A stretch of 64,000 nucleotides of DNA from Bacillota bacterium (GTDB taxonomy: Bacteria; Bacillota; Clostridia; Oscillospirales; Ruminococcaceae), in the NCBI GenBank assembly GCA_023433405.1, contig JAEZCT010000012.1, positions 1-64,000 of the forward strand, given 5' to 3'. Made by a program: the position numbers and the translations under genes. The notes beneath the pieces are model-generated. The model worked only from the letters and a program-made list of their open reading frames with translations, ran no database searches and was not told where the DNA came from. Shown here piece after piece: positions 57,601 to 64,000 of the stretch. Each line of letters begins with the position of its first letter. Within the stretch, counting starts at the first letter, position 1.

Positions 57601-59088
57601 TACGCCCACGCGCAGGAGGAAAAGGCGGAAAACACCATTTGGATTGACACACCGGACAAGACCCTTAACCACCTTATCAACACCTGGCTTCCCCACCAAA
57701 CCACCCACGCTCGGGTCATGGGGCGCACCGGCTACTACCAGTGCGGCGGGGCGTGGGGCTTTCGCGACCAGCTTCAGGACGTTTGCGCCTGCCTGCTGCT
57801 CTCCCCTAAAACCGCGCGCACCCACATCATCCGGGCGGCGGGAGCGCAGTTTATTGAGGGGGATGTGCTCCACTGGTGGCACAGCCTGCCCCAATCGGGC
57901 GGAGGGAAGCGCGGGGTACGCACCCGCTACAGCGACGACCTTGTGTGGCTGCCCTATACCCTGTGCGATTACCTGGAGAAAACGGGAGACGACGCGGTAC
58001 TTGATGTAAAAATCCCCTATCTGGGCGGCGCGCAGCTTGTGCAGGACGAGCACGAGCGCTACTTCGGCCCACCTGTTTCGGGCGAGGTTGGGGATATTTA
58101 TGACCACTGCTGCCGCGCCCTGGACCGCGCGCTGCGTCTTGGTGAGCATGGGCTGCCCCTGATGGGCTGCGGCGACTGGAACGACGGATATAACCAGGTG
58201 GGAATAGAGGGTAAGGGGGAGAGCGTGTGGCTGGCCTTGTTCCTTGCCATGACGCTTGAGCGCTTTTCACAGGTCAGCGAAAAGCGGGGGGACGCGCAGA
58301 GAACCCTTCGCTGCCGCGATAACGCCGCGTTTTTGCGCAAGGCGGTGGACGACCACTGTCACGACGGCGGCTGGTACCTGCGCGCCTTTTACGACGACGG
58401 CACGAAAATGGGCAGCGATGCAAACGACGAGTGCGCCATCGACTCTCTGCCCCAGAGCTTTGCGGTGTTTGCTGAGCTGCCGGATAAGGAGCGGGTGAAG
58501 ACCGCGCTGGAGAACGCCTGCCAACGGCTGGTGGATTATGAGAACGGCATCGTCAGGCTGTTTACCCCCGCGTTTGCCAAGGGGACGCAAAACCCCGGCT
58601 ATGTCAAGGCTTATCCTGCGGGAATGCGGGAGAACGGCGGGCAATATACCCATGCCGCAGTGTGGCTTGCCCAATCCCTGCTGCGCTTTGGCATGACCGA
58701 TAAGGGCTATGAGCTGTTGCGGCTGTTAAACCCTGCCGACAAATATCAAAACGAGCAGACAGCAAAGGCGTATCAGCTCGAGCCCTACTATCTTGCGGCG
58801 GATGTATACACAAATCCCGCCGCATATGGGCGGGGCGGGTGGTCTATCTACACCGGTGCGGCGGGCTGGTATTACCGTGCGGTGGTGGAGGACCTGTTAG
58901 GCATACACCTTCTCGCCGATACGGTGTCGCTCACCCCCTGTCTGCCCGCTTTGTGGGAAGGCTTTGCCCTGCGGCTGGTAGTAAAGTCCACGACCATACG
59001 CGTGCGGGTTCAGCGAGGGGAGAAAAAGGCACTCTCCGCCCGGGTGCGCCTGGACGGCAAGACCCACGATGTCTTGCTGACGCTGTGA
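51691..59088 (+). CDS. Cyclic beta-1,2-glucan synthase-like giant protein (GT84/GH94, NdvB-like)
   Basis: A 2465-residue membrane enzyme like NdvB/Cgs, which polymerises UDP-glucose into beta-1,2-glucan, cyclises it and trims it. Two membrane helices lie near residues 260-295. The glycosyltransferase region follows (LALDADTG near 460, SHDILEGEYLRTAFVSDVEM near 572), with more helices near 650-690 and 780-810. The C-terminal third is a GH94 phosphorylase-like domain: GAWGFRDQLQDVCACLL near 2020 holds the acid Asp, and MGCGDWNDGYN near 2157 follows. Slightly shorter than proteobacterial NdvB. GTG start after AAGGAG. It is a single unit, by far the largest gene here. Confidence 0.9.
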   Translation: MKTGNAEGKLDRVKLKKPAALRKKTAKEIAALWSMYRRVSRERSRPGAWQWLYDNYYTLQAEGKSVLRSLKEQAPLPEEDDAPVTFTLINTSFAGERVELTGENLEEFLRTAQANTPLSVAELCFVPTALRCAFLGICAAVCERTDNEAEELFAYGIRSLRAIADVSFEEILVSCSAVEQLLQQDPSGDYAKMDEESRNLYRFKLSRIAAAQGITETEAAKKMLAYAKNGRTQRERHVGNAIFLLDDLEKRAAARGRGALALQILLPALLAAAVGVFLGSVWLALLLILPLWEIIRPMIEQFALKGIPVSGVPRIAVKRDLPEGAYTLVTVSILLPRPEEAKRLEDHLEELYLTNGGKNVGFMLLADFKEDKAVDNPKDKAMLAAAQGVITRLNARFGDSFYLLVRRRSYNKSSKSFGGWERKRGAITQLVRYIQGQSIPVKLFCGRYDTLRKTRYLLALDADTGLLLGAVGQLVGTALHPLNRAEVSKETGTVTRGYGIFAPRICVDLDSAYKTGFTKVMAGSGGITTYGASCPNLYQDLFGAGVFSGKGLIDVRAFFEVMDRRFEEGVILSHDILEGEYLRTAFVSDVEMTETYPRNASSFFSRLHRWVRGDIQNAGYIRSAVTQGGIRQKNVLGMVSRFKLIDNVRRAATPVIAFVCVLVSFFLPLPASCALALAGFFAMTGPSFVSVLAAVFSSRGFALSREYYSDALPAAMESLAQGFYFFVFLPKHAFVAVDAIARALYRMLVSHENLLEWTTAADAERGGRRAAQKLQDVLPSIASGAFLLLSHQSILRLFGVLFLLMPFVSALSGRENTKTHKMPDTQTRDILTAYAAMMWRYYDKTCTARENYLPPDNVQEAPTYAVAHRTSPTNIGLMLLCALAARDFHFITGDELATRLERTLGTLLRLERYHGNLYNWYDTRTLALLEPAFASSVDSANFLCCLVALREGIKEYITDTGRLARLTAQLNELIDGADLSVFYNKQKNLFSVGYECDTGRLSRSHYDLLMSEARLTSYFAIARGQVPKKHWGALARTLARQGTYAGPVSWGGSVFEYFMPHLLLPVYEGSLLYEALRFCIFCQRVRARSLSAPWGVSESGFYAFDNLLNYRYKAHGVQKLGLMRGLNAEYVVSPYSTFLTLPYDLYGAMKNLLELERIGMLGKWGFYEACDYTQHRTGDYKRGIVRSYMAHHLGMSMLAVCNALYDGRMQRRFMADRTMKSAQELLKEKIAEGSLIFEDVPERGEPPRHGRETPTEEAYADVSPQSAHVQLLSSGEMTAVLSDFGAQHLFCGGVDITRRTADPLRAPCGVFFLAKAEDTVVSATAAPMYDPGASYSSKFQATTVEYYGVKEPLEAGLQICVNNDYPACQYIGVIKNNTPRRTKGRALIYFEPALARWQDTEAHPAFTRMFLQAAYDKASSSLVFSRRTRPQETDVSVAVGFFGEQSFEYETVKSNVLELPYGIRSLEKAFDRPFTGGEGVPDAVCAIRVSFELLAGEQTQLSFIIAVDDTAEGAISRVVAARRRGLLGTARAARSPFATTRMEDRIGLSILPQLFYPRRECPESLLAAEQNTLGTHGLWGMAVSGDYPIVLLEAKDGEDVRRAEGYIKLMQKLRLCNVFFDLIVAYNQPDQGEAQVREALAETARDCAAEDFIGARVGIHPVNLARHDPNVRTLLYAAASHVVEQSLVRVPEQKRPFVPMAILPVAKEPLRLVGEDRILGGAFTKERFYITGTPKAPWCHILAGPAFGTLMSDKALGFTWAVNSRENKLTPWFNDLALDNVGEMLLVRMGEECFDLVNGSLASFSRRDALYEGRIKGKSGQLKTSVSVTIMTNGSAKYLDVSLENTGGEAADIELCYYTEPVLGVNRRTARHIIPKLCGQTQGGASLVLKNPFNTAVKGVMAMGCDKTELRYCCDRAAFLSGQFSADRLTPSDDPCGAVIHPFKLPASGRYTTRFILSYGYDTDTCLRAAYAHAQEEKAENTIWIDTPDKTLNHLINTWLPHQTTHARVMGRTGYYQCGGAWGFRDQLQDVCACLLLSPKTARTHIIRAAGAQFIEGDVLHWWHSLPQSGGGKRGVRTRYSDDLVWLPYTLCDYLEKTGDDAVLDVKIPYLGGAQLVQDEHERYFGPPVSGEVGDIYDHCCRALDRALRLGEHGLPLMGCGDWNDGYNQVGIEGKGESVWLALFLAMTLERFSQVSEKRGDAQRTLRCRDNAAFLRKAVDDHCHDGGWYLRAFYDDGTKMGSDANDECAIDSLPQSFAVFAELPDKERVKTALENACQRLVDYENGIVRLFTPAFAKGTQNPGYVKAYPAGMRENGGQYTHAAVWLAQSLLRFGMTDKGYELLRLLNPADKYQNEQTAKAYQLEPYYLAADVYTNPAAYGRGGWSIYTGAAGWYYRAVVEDLLGIHLLADTVSLTPCLPALWEGFALRLVVKSTTIRVRVQRGEKKALSARVRLDGKTHDVLLTL

Positions 59089-59204
59089 AATATGGGAGTA
59101 TAGGTCGACTGGCGGATATGAGTTTATGAAAACAGTGTAAATTTACAGCGCCGCTATGGAATTGCAGAATATTGTATGGTAAAATGGTAAAAACAAATCG
59201 GATA

Positions 59205-59430
59205 CTGGGTTTTGCAATCGGCCTAAGCGGTACAGTGCGCCGCGAGCCGGTCGGACAACCTTCCGCAGGGCGGGGTAATAGGCCCCGTCCTGCGGAACGT
59301 GGCGTGCTTCTCTGCAATGGGCAGAAAGCCCGGTGCGGGTGCAACCGCTATCCCGCCGGGGTGCCCGCGCCGTTTTGCCGCGTTTGGCAAAAAGGCGCAG
59401 GGAAGCCACGCCCACTGTGTTTGGCAAATG
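59205..59430. other. GC-rich structured intergenic region, possible non-coding RNA
   Basis: Between the glucan synthase and the M16 gene lies a gene-free, hairpin-dense stretch. CCGCAGG (59265-59271)/CCTGCGG (59291-59297) encloses CGGGG/CCCCG; TTTTGCC (59374-59380)/GGCAAAA (59387-59393) forms another; GTGGC near 59300 can pair with GCCAC near 59404. No match to RNase P, SRP, tmRNA or a T-box was recognised. An overlapping reading frame of about 120 codons exists but has no binding site and strange composition. Either a leader of the M16 genes or an independent RNA. Confidence 0.4.
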
Positions 59431-59452
59431 AATGGGAAAGGCATGGTACAGT

Positions 59453-60748
59453 ATGTCGCAAAGACTTCACCGCGAAAAGATCGCGCAAAATGTATATTTT
59501 TCACAGGTTACCGACCCGCGCTACAAAACCAACCGCATCTCGGTTAACCTGATGCTGCCGCTAAAGAGGGAGACGGCCTCCCGCAACGCGCTGCTCTGCG
59601 CAATGCTGCGCAAAAGCGGGGCGGAGTACCGAAGCTTTCAGGAGTTAAGCGCCCGCCTGAGCGACCTGTACGGCGCGTATCTGGATGGGGATGTGCTTAA
59701 AATCGGCGAAAATCAGGGGATTAGCCTGTTTATCACCGCTATTGATGACCGCTTTGCCTTAAACAAAGAGGCAGTAACCGAGGAATGTGCGCGGATGCTT
59801 TGTTCGCTGCTCTTTGCCCCCAACGTCAAGGACGGCGCCTTCCCTGAAAAAGAGGTCGCCGTGGAGAAGCAGGTGCTCATCGACCAGATTGAGGCAGAGA
59901 TAAACGAAAAGCGCGGCTATGCCATCATGCGCTGTTCCAAGTTTATGTGCGAAAACGAGCGGTTTGCCATCCCGCGCTACGGCTACGCGGAGGATGTGCC
60001 CGCCATTACCGGCAAAGCCCTTGCCGAGGCATATAACGAGGTGATTTCTGAGGCGATGGTGGAGGTTTTCTTCTGCGGCTGCGGTACCCCCGACGGCGCA
60101 AGGGAGATTTTCGCGAAGGCGTTTTCCTCCATTCGCCGGGAGTCGAATTACCAACTGACCACCGAGGTTCGCAAGGATGTCGCTGAGGTACGCGAGTTTA
60201 CCGAGCATATGGACGTGACCCAGTCTAAGCTTGTGCTGGGCTTTCGCGCTGGCGCGGATGTGACCGATGAGCATAAGAGCCTTGCCGCATTTCTGGCGGT
60301 GACAATCTACGGCGCAACCCCTACCTCCAAGCTGTTTTTGAATGTGCGCGAGCGCTTAAGCCTTTGCTACTACTGCGCGGCGCGCTACGACCGCTACAAG
60401 GGTATTTTGATGGTGGACTGCGGCATAGAGGCCGTAAACCAACAGAAGGCCAAAGAGGAGATTCTAGCGCAGCTTGACGAGCTAAAAAGGGGCGGCATAT
60501 CGGACGATGAACTAACTAATGCGGTGCTTGCCATTAAAAACGGTTATAACGCGGTGTTCGATTCCACCAAGTCGGTGGAGACCTTCTACCTTGGGCAGAT
60601 TTTCGCTAAGACCGCCTACGACCCGGAGGAGGTCATCGCCCAGCTTGAAAAGCTGACTGTTGCCGACTTAGTGCAGGTGGCAAAGGGCATAAAGTTGGAT
60701 ACTGTTTACTTCCTGACCGGCAGCGAGACCGAAGAGGTCAAGGCATAA
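59453..60748 (+). CDS. M16-family peptidase-like protein (YmfF type)
   Basis: A 431-residue protein of the M16 insulinase/processing-peptidase family. It lacks the HxxEH zinc motif at the usual place, so it is probably the inactive partner of the next gene, as in the ymfF/ymfH pairs of Firmicutes. The LNVRERLSLCYYCAARYDRYKG block and the SKLVLGFRAG strand are the conserved M16 C-domain features. ATG at 59453 lies about 11 bases after GGGAAAGG; ATG at 59432 has no binding site. It is 74 bases upstream of the active-type gene. Confidence 0.85.
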   Translation: MSQRLHREKIAQNVYFSQVTDPRYKTNRISVNLMLPLKRETASRNALLCAMLRKSGAEYRSFQELSARLSDLYGAYLDGDVLKIGENQGISLFITAIDDRFALNKEAVTEECARMLCSLLFAPNVKDGAFPEKEVAVEKQVLIDQIEAEINEKRGYAIMRCSKFMCENERFAIPRYGYAEDVPAITGKALAEAYNEVISEAMVEVFFCGCGTPDGAREIFAKAFSSIRRESNYQLTTEVRKDVAEVREFTEHMDVTQSKLVLGFRAGADVTDEHKSLAAFLAVTIYGATPTSKLFLNVRERLSLCYYCAARYDRYKGILMVDCGIEAVNQQKAKEEILAQLDELKRGGISDDELTNAVLAIKNGYNAVFDSTKSVETFYLGQIFAKTAYDPEEVIAQLEKLTVADLVQVAKGIKLDTVYFLTGSETEEVKA

Positions 60749-60822
60749 CCCGAAATTCGGCTGTTTTTTACCATATGGTTATCGCGCCGCAGCGCGAAAA
60801 ACCGGAAAGGCATGGACACGAT

Positions 60823-62103
60823 ATGAACATGCAGATAATTAAAAACGACCTGCTGGGCGAAGAGTACCAAAAATACCATCATCCCAGCGGACTGACGATT
60901 CTTTTATGCCCCATGAAGGGCTACAGCTCGGTATACGCGCTGTTTGCCACCAAATACGGCTCGCTGGATACCTGCTTTAAGACCAACGACGACAGGGATT
61001 TTGCAGAGGTGCCGGAGGGCATTGCCCATTTCTTGGAGCATAAGATGTTTGAGGACGAGGACGGCGACGCCTTCTCTAAGTACGCGAAAACCGGGGCAAG
61101 CGCCAACGCCTTCACCTCCTTTGACCGCACTGCCTATGAGTTTTTGTCCTCCGGCGACCCCTACGAGCCGTTAAAGGTGCTCCTTGAGATGGTAACTACC
61201 CCTTACTTTACCGAGCAGTCAGTGGCAAAGGAGCAGGGCATTATCGGGCAGGAGATTGAGATGTACAGCGACAACCCCGGCTGGCGGGTGTTCTTTAACC
61301 TGTTAAGCGCGCTTTATGTCAACAATCCCATTCGCATCGACATTGCAGGTACGGTTAAAACCATTGCCGAGATTGATAAGGACCTGTTGTACCGCTGCTA
61401 CCATACGTTTTACAACCTCAACAATATGGTTCTTGCGGTATCGGGCAACTTCGAGCCTGAGAAGGTGCTCTCCGTGTGCGACGGTATCTTAAAAGCCGCC
61501 GCGGATAACGGCATCGAGCGCCGCTTCCCCGAGGAACCGCTGACCGTTTCACAGCCGCTGATAGAGCAGGAGCTGGAGGTTTCCATGCCGCTGTTCCAGT
61601 TAGGATACAAGGTGGAGCCTTATGAAAAGGACGAGCAGCTCCTGCGCAGTGTGGCTAACGACATCCTGCTTGAGGCGATTGCCGGCGAGTCCTCTCCGCT
61701 TTATACAAGACTGTACGAGCAGGGGCTCATTAACGACAGCTTTGCATACGAAAGCCTGATTGAGCGTGAATGTGCCGCCAACATCTTCTCCGGTGAATCC
61801 AAAGACCCTCAGAAGGTTTGCGAGGAGATAGAGAAGGAGCTTGCGGCCGTGGTGCAAAACGGCGTAGAGCAGGAGGCGTTTGAGCGGGCAAAGAAGTTTT
61901 ACTATGGACGTCTGGTATTTGCCTATAACAATGTGGAGTCGGTCGCCTCTACGCTGGTCACCTCCCACCTTTACGGGCGCGGCGCGTATGATATCATCGA
62001 TACCCTGGTTGGAATTGATAAAAAGACGGTGGATGATACGGCGCGCCGGAACTTCCATCCCGACCGCAAGGCGCTTTCTATCGTAAAGCCTAAGAAGGCC
62101 TAA
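60823..62103 (+). CDS. M16-family zinc metallopeptidase (YmfH type)
   Basis: A 426-residue peptidase. The inverted zinc motif HFLEH (IAHFLEHKMFEDEDGDAFSKYAKTGASANAFTSFDRTAYEF) is intact, and the third ligand Glu lies in the downstream QEIEMYSDNPGWRVF. LGYKVEPYEKDEQLL and SSPLYTRLYEQGLINDSF are typical C-domain blocks. It likely forms a heterodimer with the upstream M16 protein and degrades peptides in the cytoplasm. ATG at 60823 is 12 bases behind GGAAAGG. It is followed by lgt. Confidence 0.9.
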   Translation: MNMQIIKNDLLGEEYQKYHHPSGLTILLCPMKGYSSVYALFATKYGSLDTCFKTNDDRDFAEVPEGIAHFLEHKMFEDEDGDAFSKYAKTGASANAFTSFDRTAYEFLSSGDPYEPLKVLLEMVTTPYFTEQSVAKEQGIIGQEIEMYSDNPGWRVFFNLLSALYVNNPIRIDIAGTVKTIAEIDKDLLYRCYHTFYNLNNMVLAVSGNFEPEKVLSVCDGILKAAADNGIERRFPEEPLTVSQPLIEQELEVSMPLFQLGYKVEPYEKDEQLLRSVANDILLEAIAGESSPLYTRLYEQGLINDSFAYESLIERECAANIFSGESKDPQKVCEEIEKELAAVVQNGVEQEAFERAKKFYYGRLVFAYNNVESVASTLVTSHLYGRGAYDIIDTLVGIDKKTVDDTARRNFHPDRKALSIVKPKKA

Positions 62104-62236
62104 GCAAGCAGAGAAAAGCGTGCTGCATTTTACTTTTATTACAATCATCCCCTTGCATAAAGGCCGCCGTTTGCGGCGGCGACGGGTCTTGCCCCCGGGC
62201 GGCCCCGAATACATATAGGAATGGAGAATCCATGCT

Positions 62237-63349
62237 ATGACTGAAGTTATCAGCTTTCCCGCACTCGGTTGGTCCTTTACGCTTAACAGGGTGGCTTTTC
62301 AAATCGGCAATGTGCCGGTATACTGGTACGGCATCCTTATCACGCTGGGGGTCGCCCTCGCGCTCACCTATGTGCTCACCCGCTCCCGCAAGTCCGGCGT
62401 ACACCCCGACCGCTTTATTGATGTGATCATGGGCGGTTTTGTGGGCGGTATTGTCGGCGCGCGCCTTTATTATGTGGTGCTGGACTGGAGCTACTACAAG
62501 GATAACCTTGGTGAAATATACAAAACACGGCATGGTGGGCTTGCCATATACGGCGGGCTGATTGGCGCGCTGCTGGTGGCGTTCTTTATGTGCAAATGGC
62601 GCAAGGTAAAGTTCCTGCCTATGGTAGACCTTGCCGCAATGGGCTTTTTAATCGGGCAGAGCATTGGCCGCTGGGGCAATTTTGTTAATGTCGAGGCCTT
62701 CGGCGGCAACACGAGCCTTCCCTGGGGCATGACCAGCGATCGCATTATGGGGTACCTTGCCCAAAACGCGGATAAGCTTGCGGGGCAGGGCATGAAAATT
62801 GTCATTAATGATCCGGTTCACCCTACCTTTCTGTACGAATCCCTGTGGTGTGCGCTGGGCTTTTTGCTGCTGCACCTGTTCTTTAAGCGCCGCCGCTTTG
62901 ACGGTGAAATATTCCTGCTGTACACCGCATGGTATGGCTTTGAGCGCTTCTTTGTTGAGGGTCTGCGCACCGACAGCCTTGTAATCGGCGCGGTTCGCGT
63001 CTCACAGGTGCTGGCCGCAGCGCTGATGTTTGCCGCAATTATTATTGAGATTATTGTTCGTTACAAGATTGCCGTAGAGCATGACCCCGAGTTCCTGTTG
63101 CCCTATGGACAGACCGGGGAGGCCGCCGTGATGCTTGCGGAGCTTGACGAGCAGTTAAAGAGCAAGTCAAAGAAGGCAAAGACCGAGGAGTCCGCAGCCG
63201 ACTCCTCCCTTTCCGAGGACGAGAACGCAGAAGATGCGGCGGAGGAAACGGAGGGCGGAGCCGACGAAGTTGGTGAAGATGATGAAAATGGTGAGAGTCA
63301 ATCCGCTGAGGATTCCGGCTCCGACGAAGCCGCTTCCGGGCAGGAATAG
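62237..63349 (+). CDS. lgt: Prolipoprotein diacylglyceryl transferase
   Basis: A 370-residue membrane enzyme that attaches diacylglycerol to the lipobox cysteine of prolipoproteins. The family marks are present: VYWYGILI near the N-terminus, the HGG of RHGGLAIYGGLIGAL, the signature GQSIGRWGNFVNVEAFGG, HPTFLYES and FERFFVEGLRTDSL. Several membrane helices run to about residue 270. From about 300 the protein continues into a highly acidic Glu/Ser/Asp tail of some 70 residues that is not part of the core enzyme. The window has at least two lipoproteins (an MltG-like protein and a binding protein) that would be substrates. Confidence 0.95.
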   Translation: MTEVISFPALGWSFTLNRVAFQIGNVPVYWYGILITLGVALALTYVLTRSRKSGVHPDRFIDVIMGGFVGGIVGARLYYVVLDWSYYKDNLGEIYKTRHGGLAIYGGLIGALLVAFFMCKWRKVKFLPMVDLAAMGFLIGQSIGRWGNFVNVEAFGGNTSLPWGMTSDRIMGYLAQNADKLAGQGMKIVINDPVHPTFLYESLWCALGFLLLHLFFKRRRFDGEIFLLYTAWYGFERFFVEGLRTDSLVIGAVRVSQVLAAALMFAAIIIEIIVRYKIAVEHDPEFLLPYGQTGEAAVMLAELDEQLKSKSKKAKTEESAADSSLSEDENAEDAAEETEGGADEVGEDDENGESQSAEDSGSDEAASGQE

Positions 63350-63375
63350 TCCCCCTCAATAAAAAAAAGCTTAAC

Positions 63376-63418
63376 AGCAGACCGCATCCGCCGCGAGCGG
63401 GACTTGCGGTCTGCTTTT
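63376..63418 (+). terminator. Intrinsic terminator after lgt
   Basis: AGCAGACCGCA (63376-63386) pairs with TGCGGTCTGCT (63405-63415), followed by TTT. Confidence 0.8.
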
Positions 63419-64000
63419 GGTTTACGGCATTATCTCTCATGCGAATGCCGCAAAATACCAATCTCCTCAGAAAGAGTATTTTCCAAAAGCCGATTTTATA
63501 AACTTTGTGATTTGGTCGGCTTTTCGGTAACCATCATCAAGTTGTAGGAACGTCGGCACCCGCGCCGACAGGCGGCTTACTTTTCTTGTTCGAGAAAAGT
63601 AAGCAATTTAGAAAAAGCGAAGCAGGGACACTCTGCACCCAGCTCAAAGCAAGGGCAAACGGAGCATAGCTTGTGTGACCAATACTAATCCCCTCAAAAA
63701 GTGTAGATAAAAATCAAGTAAAAACCCATAAACTAAAGCTTTTCACTTGATTTTTATACACTTTTAAATCGGTTATTAGTATAAGCACCTTCGGCGCAAG
63801 CGCGTAAAGCTCAGTGGGGTAGCTGCGTTACGCGCTTGCGAAAATACTAAAGCACTTTTTGCGAAAAGTCCTTTAGCATTTTTACCCTTCGGCAAAATCC
63901 TGTTGCCCCCCGTATTTTGCCCTTGCTTTTCGCCCTAGGCTGTAGTTCTTCCTTTTTTCAACTCCTGCCACACAAGGCTACTTTGGTGCCGGGTTACGGG
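63419..64000. other. Gene-free tail of the window with several inverted repeats
   Basis: No supported gene. AATCTCCTCAGAAAGAGTATT (63459-63479) looks like a degraded MITE end. AAAAGCCGA (about 63486-63494)/TCGGCTTTT (about 63517-63525), GCTTACTTTTCT/AGAAAAGTAAGC around 63575-63604 and CGCAAGCGCGTAA/TTACGCGCTTGCG around 63795-63840 are hairpins. MITE copy 7 lies at 63681-63783. Confidence 0.45.
63681..63783. repeat. MITE-like palindromic repeat, copy 7 (inverted)
   Basis: AATACTAATCCCC at the left and GTTATTAGTATA at the right, with AAAAGTGT/ACACTTTT in place of the usual AAAAGAGT/ACTCTTTT: a compensated change on both arms. Confidence 0.9.

Noticed and set aside
59172..59552. A plus-strand reading frame of 126 codons before the M16 gene
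   Set aside because: No ribosome binding site, Arg/Pro/Gly/Cys-rich composition expected from GC-rich hairpin DNA, and it runs into the true M16 gene in another frame.
1..64000. CRISPR array, tRNA, rRNA, prophage or integrase
   Set aside because: No evenly spaced direct repeats, cloverleaf sequence, rRNA segment, phage structural gene or recombinase was seen; TnpV is the only mobile-element protein.

Overview
The window looks like a piece of a spore-forming, strictly anaerobic, H2-producing Clostridia chromosome, probably Oscillospirales/Ruminococcaceae-like. The evidence is an electron-bifurcating [FeFe]-hydrogenase operon with NfnAB and Rex, dipicolinate synthase genes, an alpha/beta small acid-soluble spore protein, a spore-photoproduct-lyase relative, strong AGGAGG ribosome binding sites with frequent GTG/TTG starts, and moderately high GC. 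The organism assignment is inference; no rRNA or tRNA gene is present.

Layout. 1-2,378: tail of a sortase-anchored surface protein, then an NCS2 nucleobase permease behind a closed structured 5' leader (riboswitch candidate). 2,379-13,166: asnB, rex, a LysR regulator, and the redox operon nfnA-nfnB-hydC-hydB-hydA plus a small [2Fe-2S] protein. A palindromic ATATCGATAT operator is shared by the rex and hydrogenase promoters, and an intrinsic terminator lies inside the hydrogenase leader. 13,167-26,706: housekeeping and sporulation genes (spoVFB/spoVFA, spl-like, a soluble CZB chemoreceptor, ruvX, a histidine phosphatase, a MarR regulator, a KDG-kinase-like gene, SASP, a DivIVA-like protein, mltG), broken up by copies of a ~105-bp palindromic MITE-like repeat and a TnpV remnant.

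27,126-44,041 is the notable region: a RiPP (ribosomally made, modified peptide) locus of the NHLP/Nif11 type. In order it holds a GNAT protein, a substrate-binding lipoprotein, a HlyD-like secretion protein, two NHLM-type ABC exporters (the first with a C39 leader peptidase), an unknown protein, an HExxH protein, an ECF sigma factor, four Nif11-leader precursors, an NHLP-leader-like protein without a core, a UPF0489 peptide-arginase homologue, a SPASM-type radical SAM enzyme, a fifth precursor and a type I IPP isomerase. Three precursors end in [H/R]-[A/G]-R-W. Two near-identical promoter-like sequences (TGTGACACTT-N10-CGCGTATATAT) precede precursors 2 and 3 and are good candidates for ECF-sigma targets. 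The likely logic is sigma factor -> precursors -> radical SAM modification, Arg-to-Orn conversion and perhaps acylation -> GG cleavage and export.

44,218-64,000: a substrate-binding lipoprotein-like protein overlapping an unusual sensor-MFS fusion; ahpC with a flavoprotein disulfide reductase fusion behind a consensus promoter and palindromic operator; mutY, whose stop codon lies in a MITE; a giant cyclic beta-1,2-glucan synthase-like protein; two M16 peptidase-family proteins; and lgt. The last 650 bases hold only repeats and hairpins.
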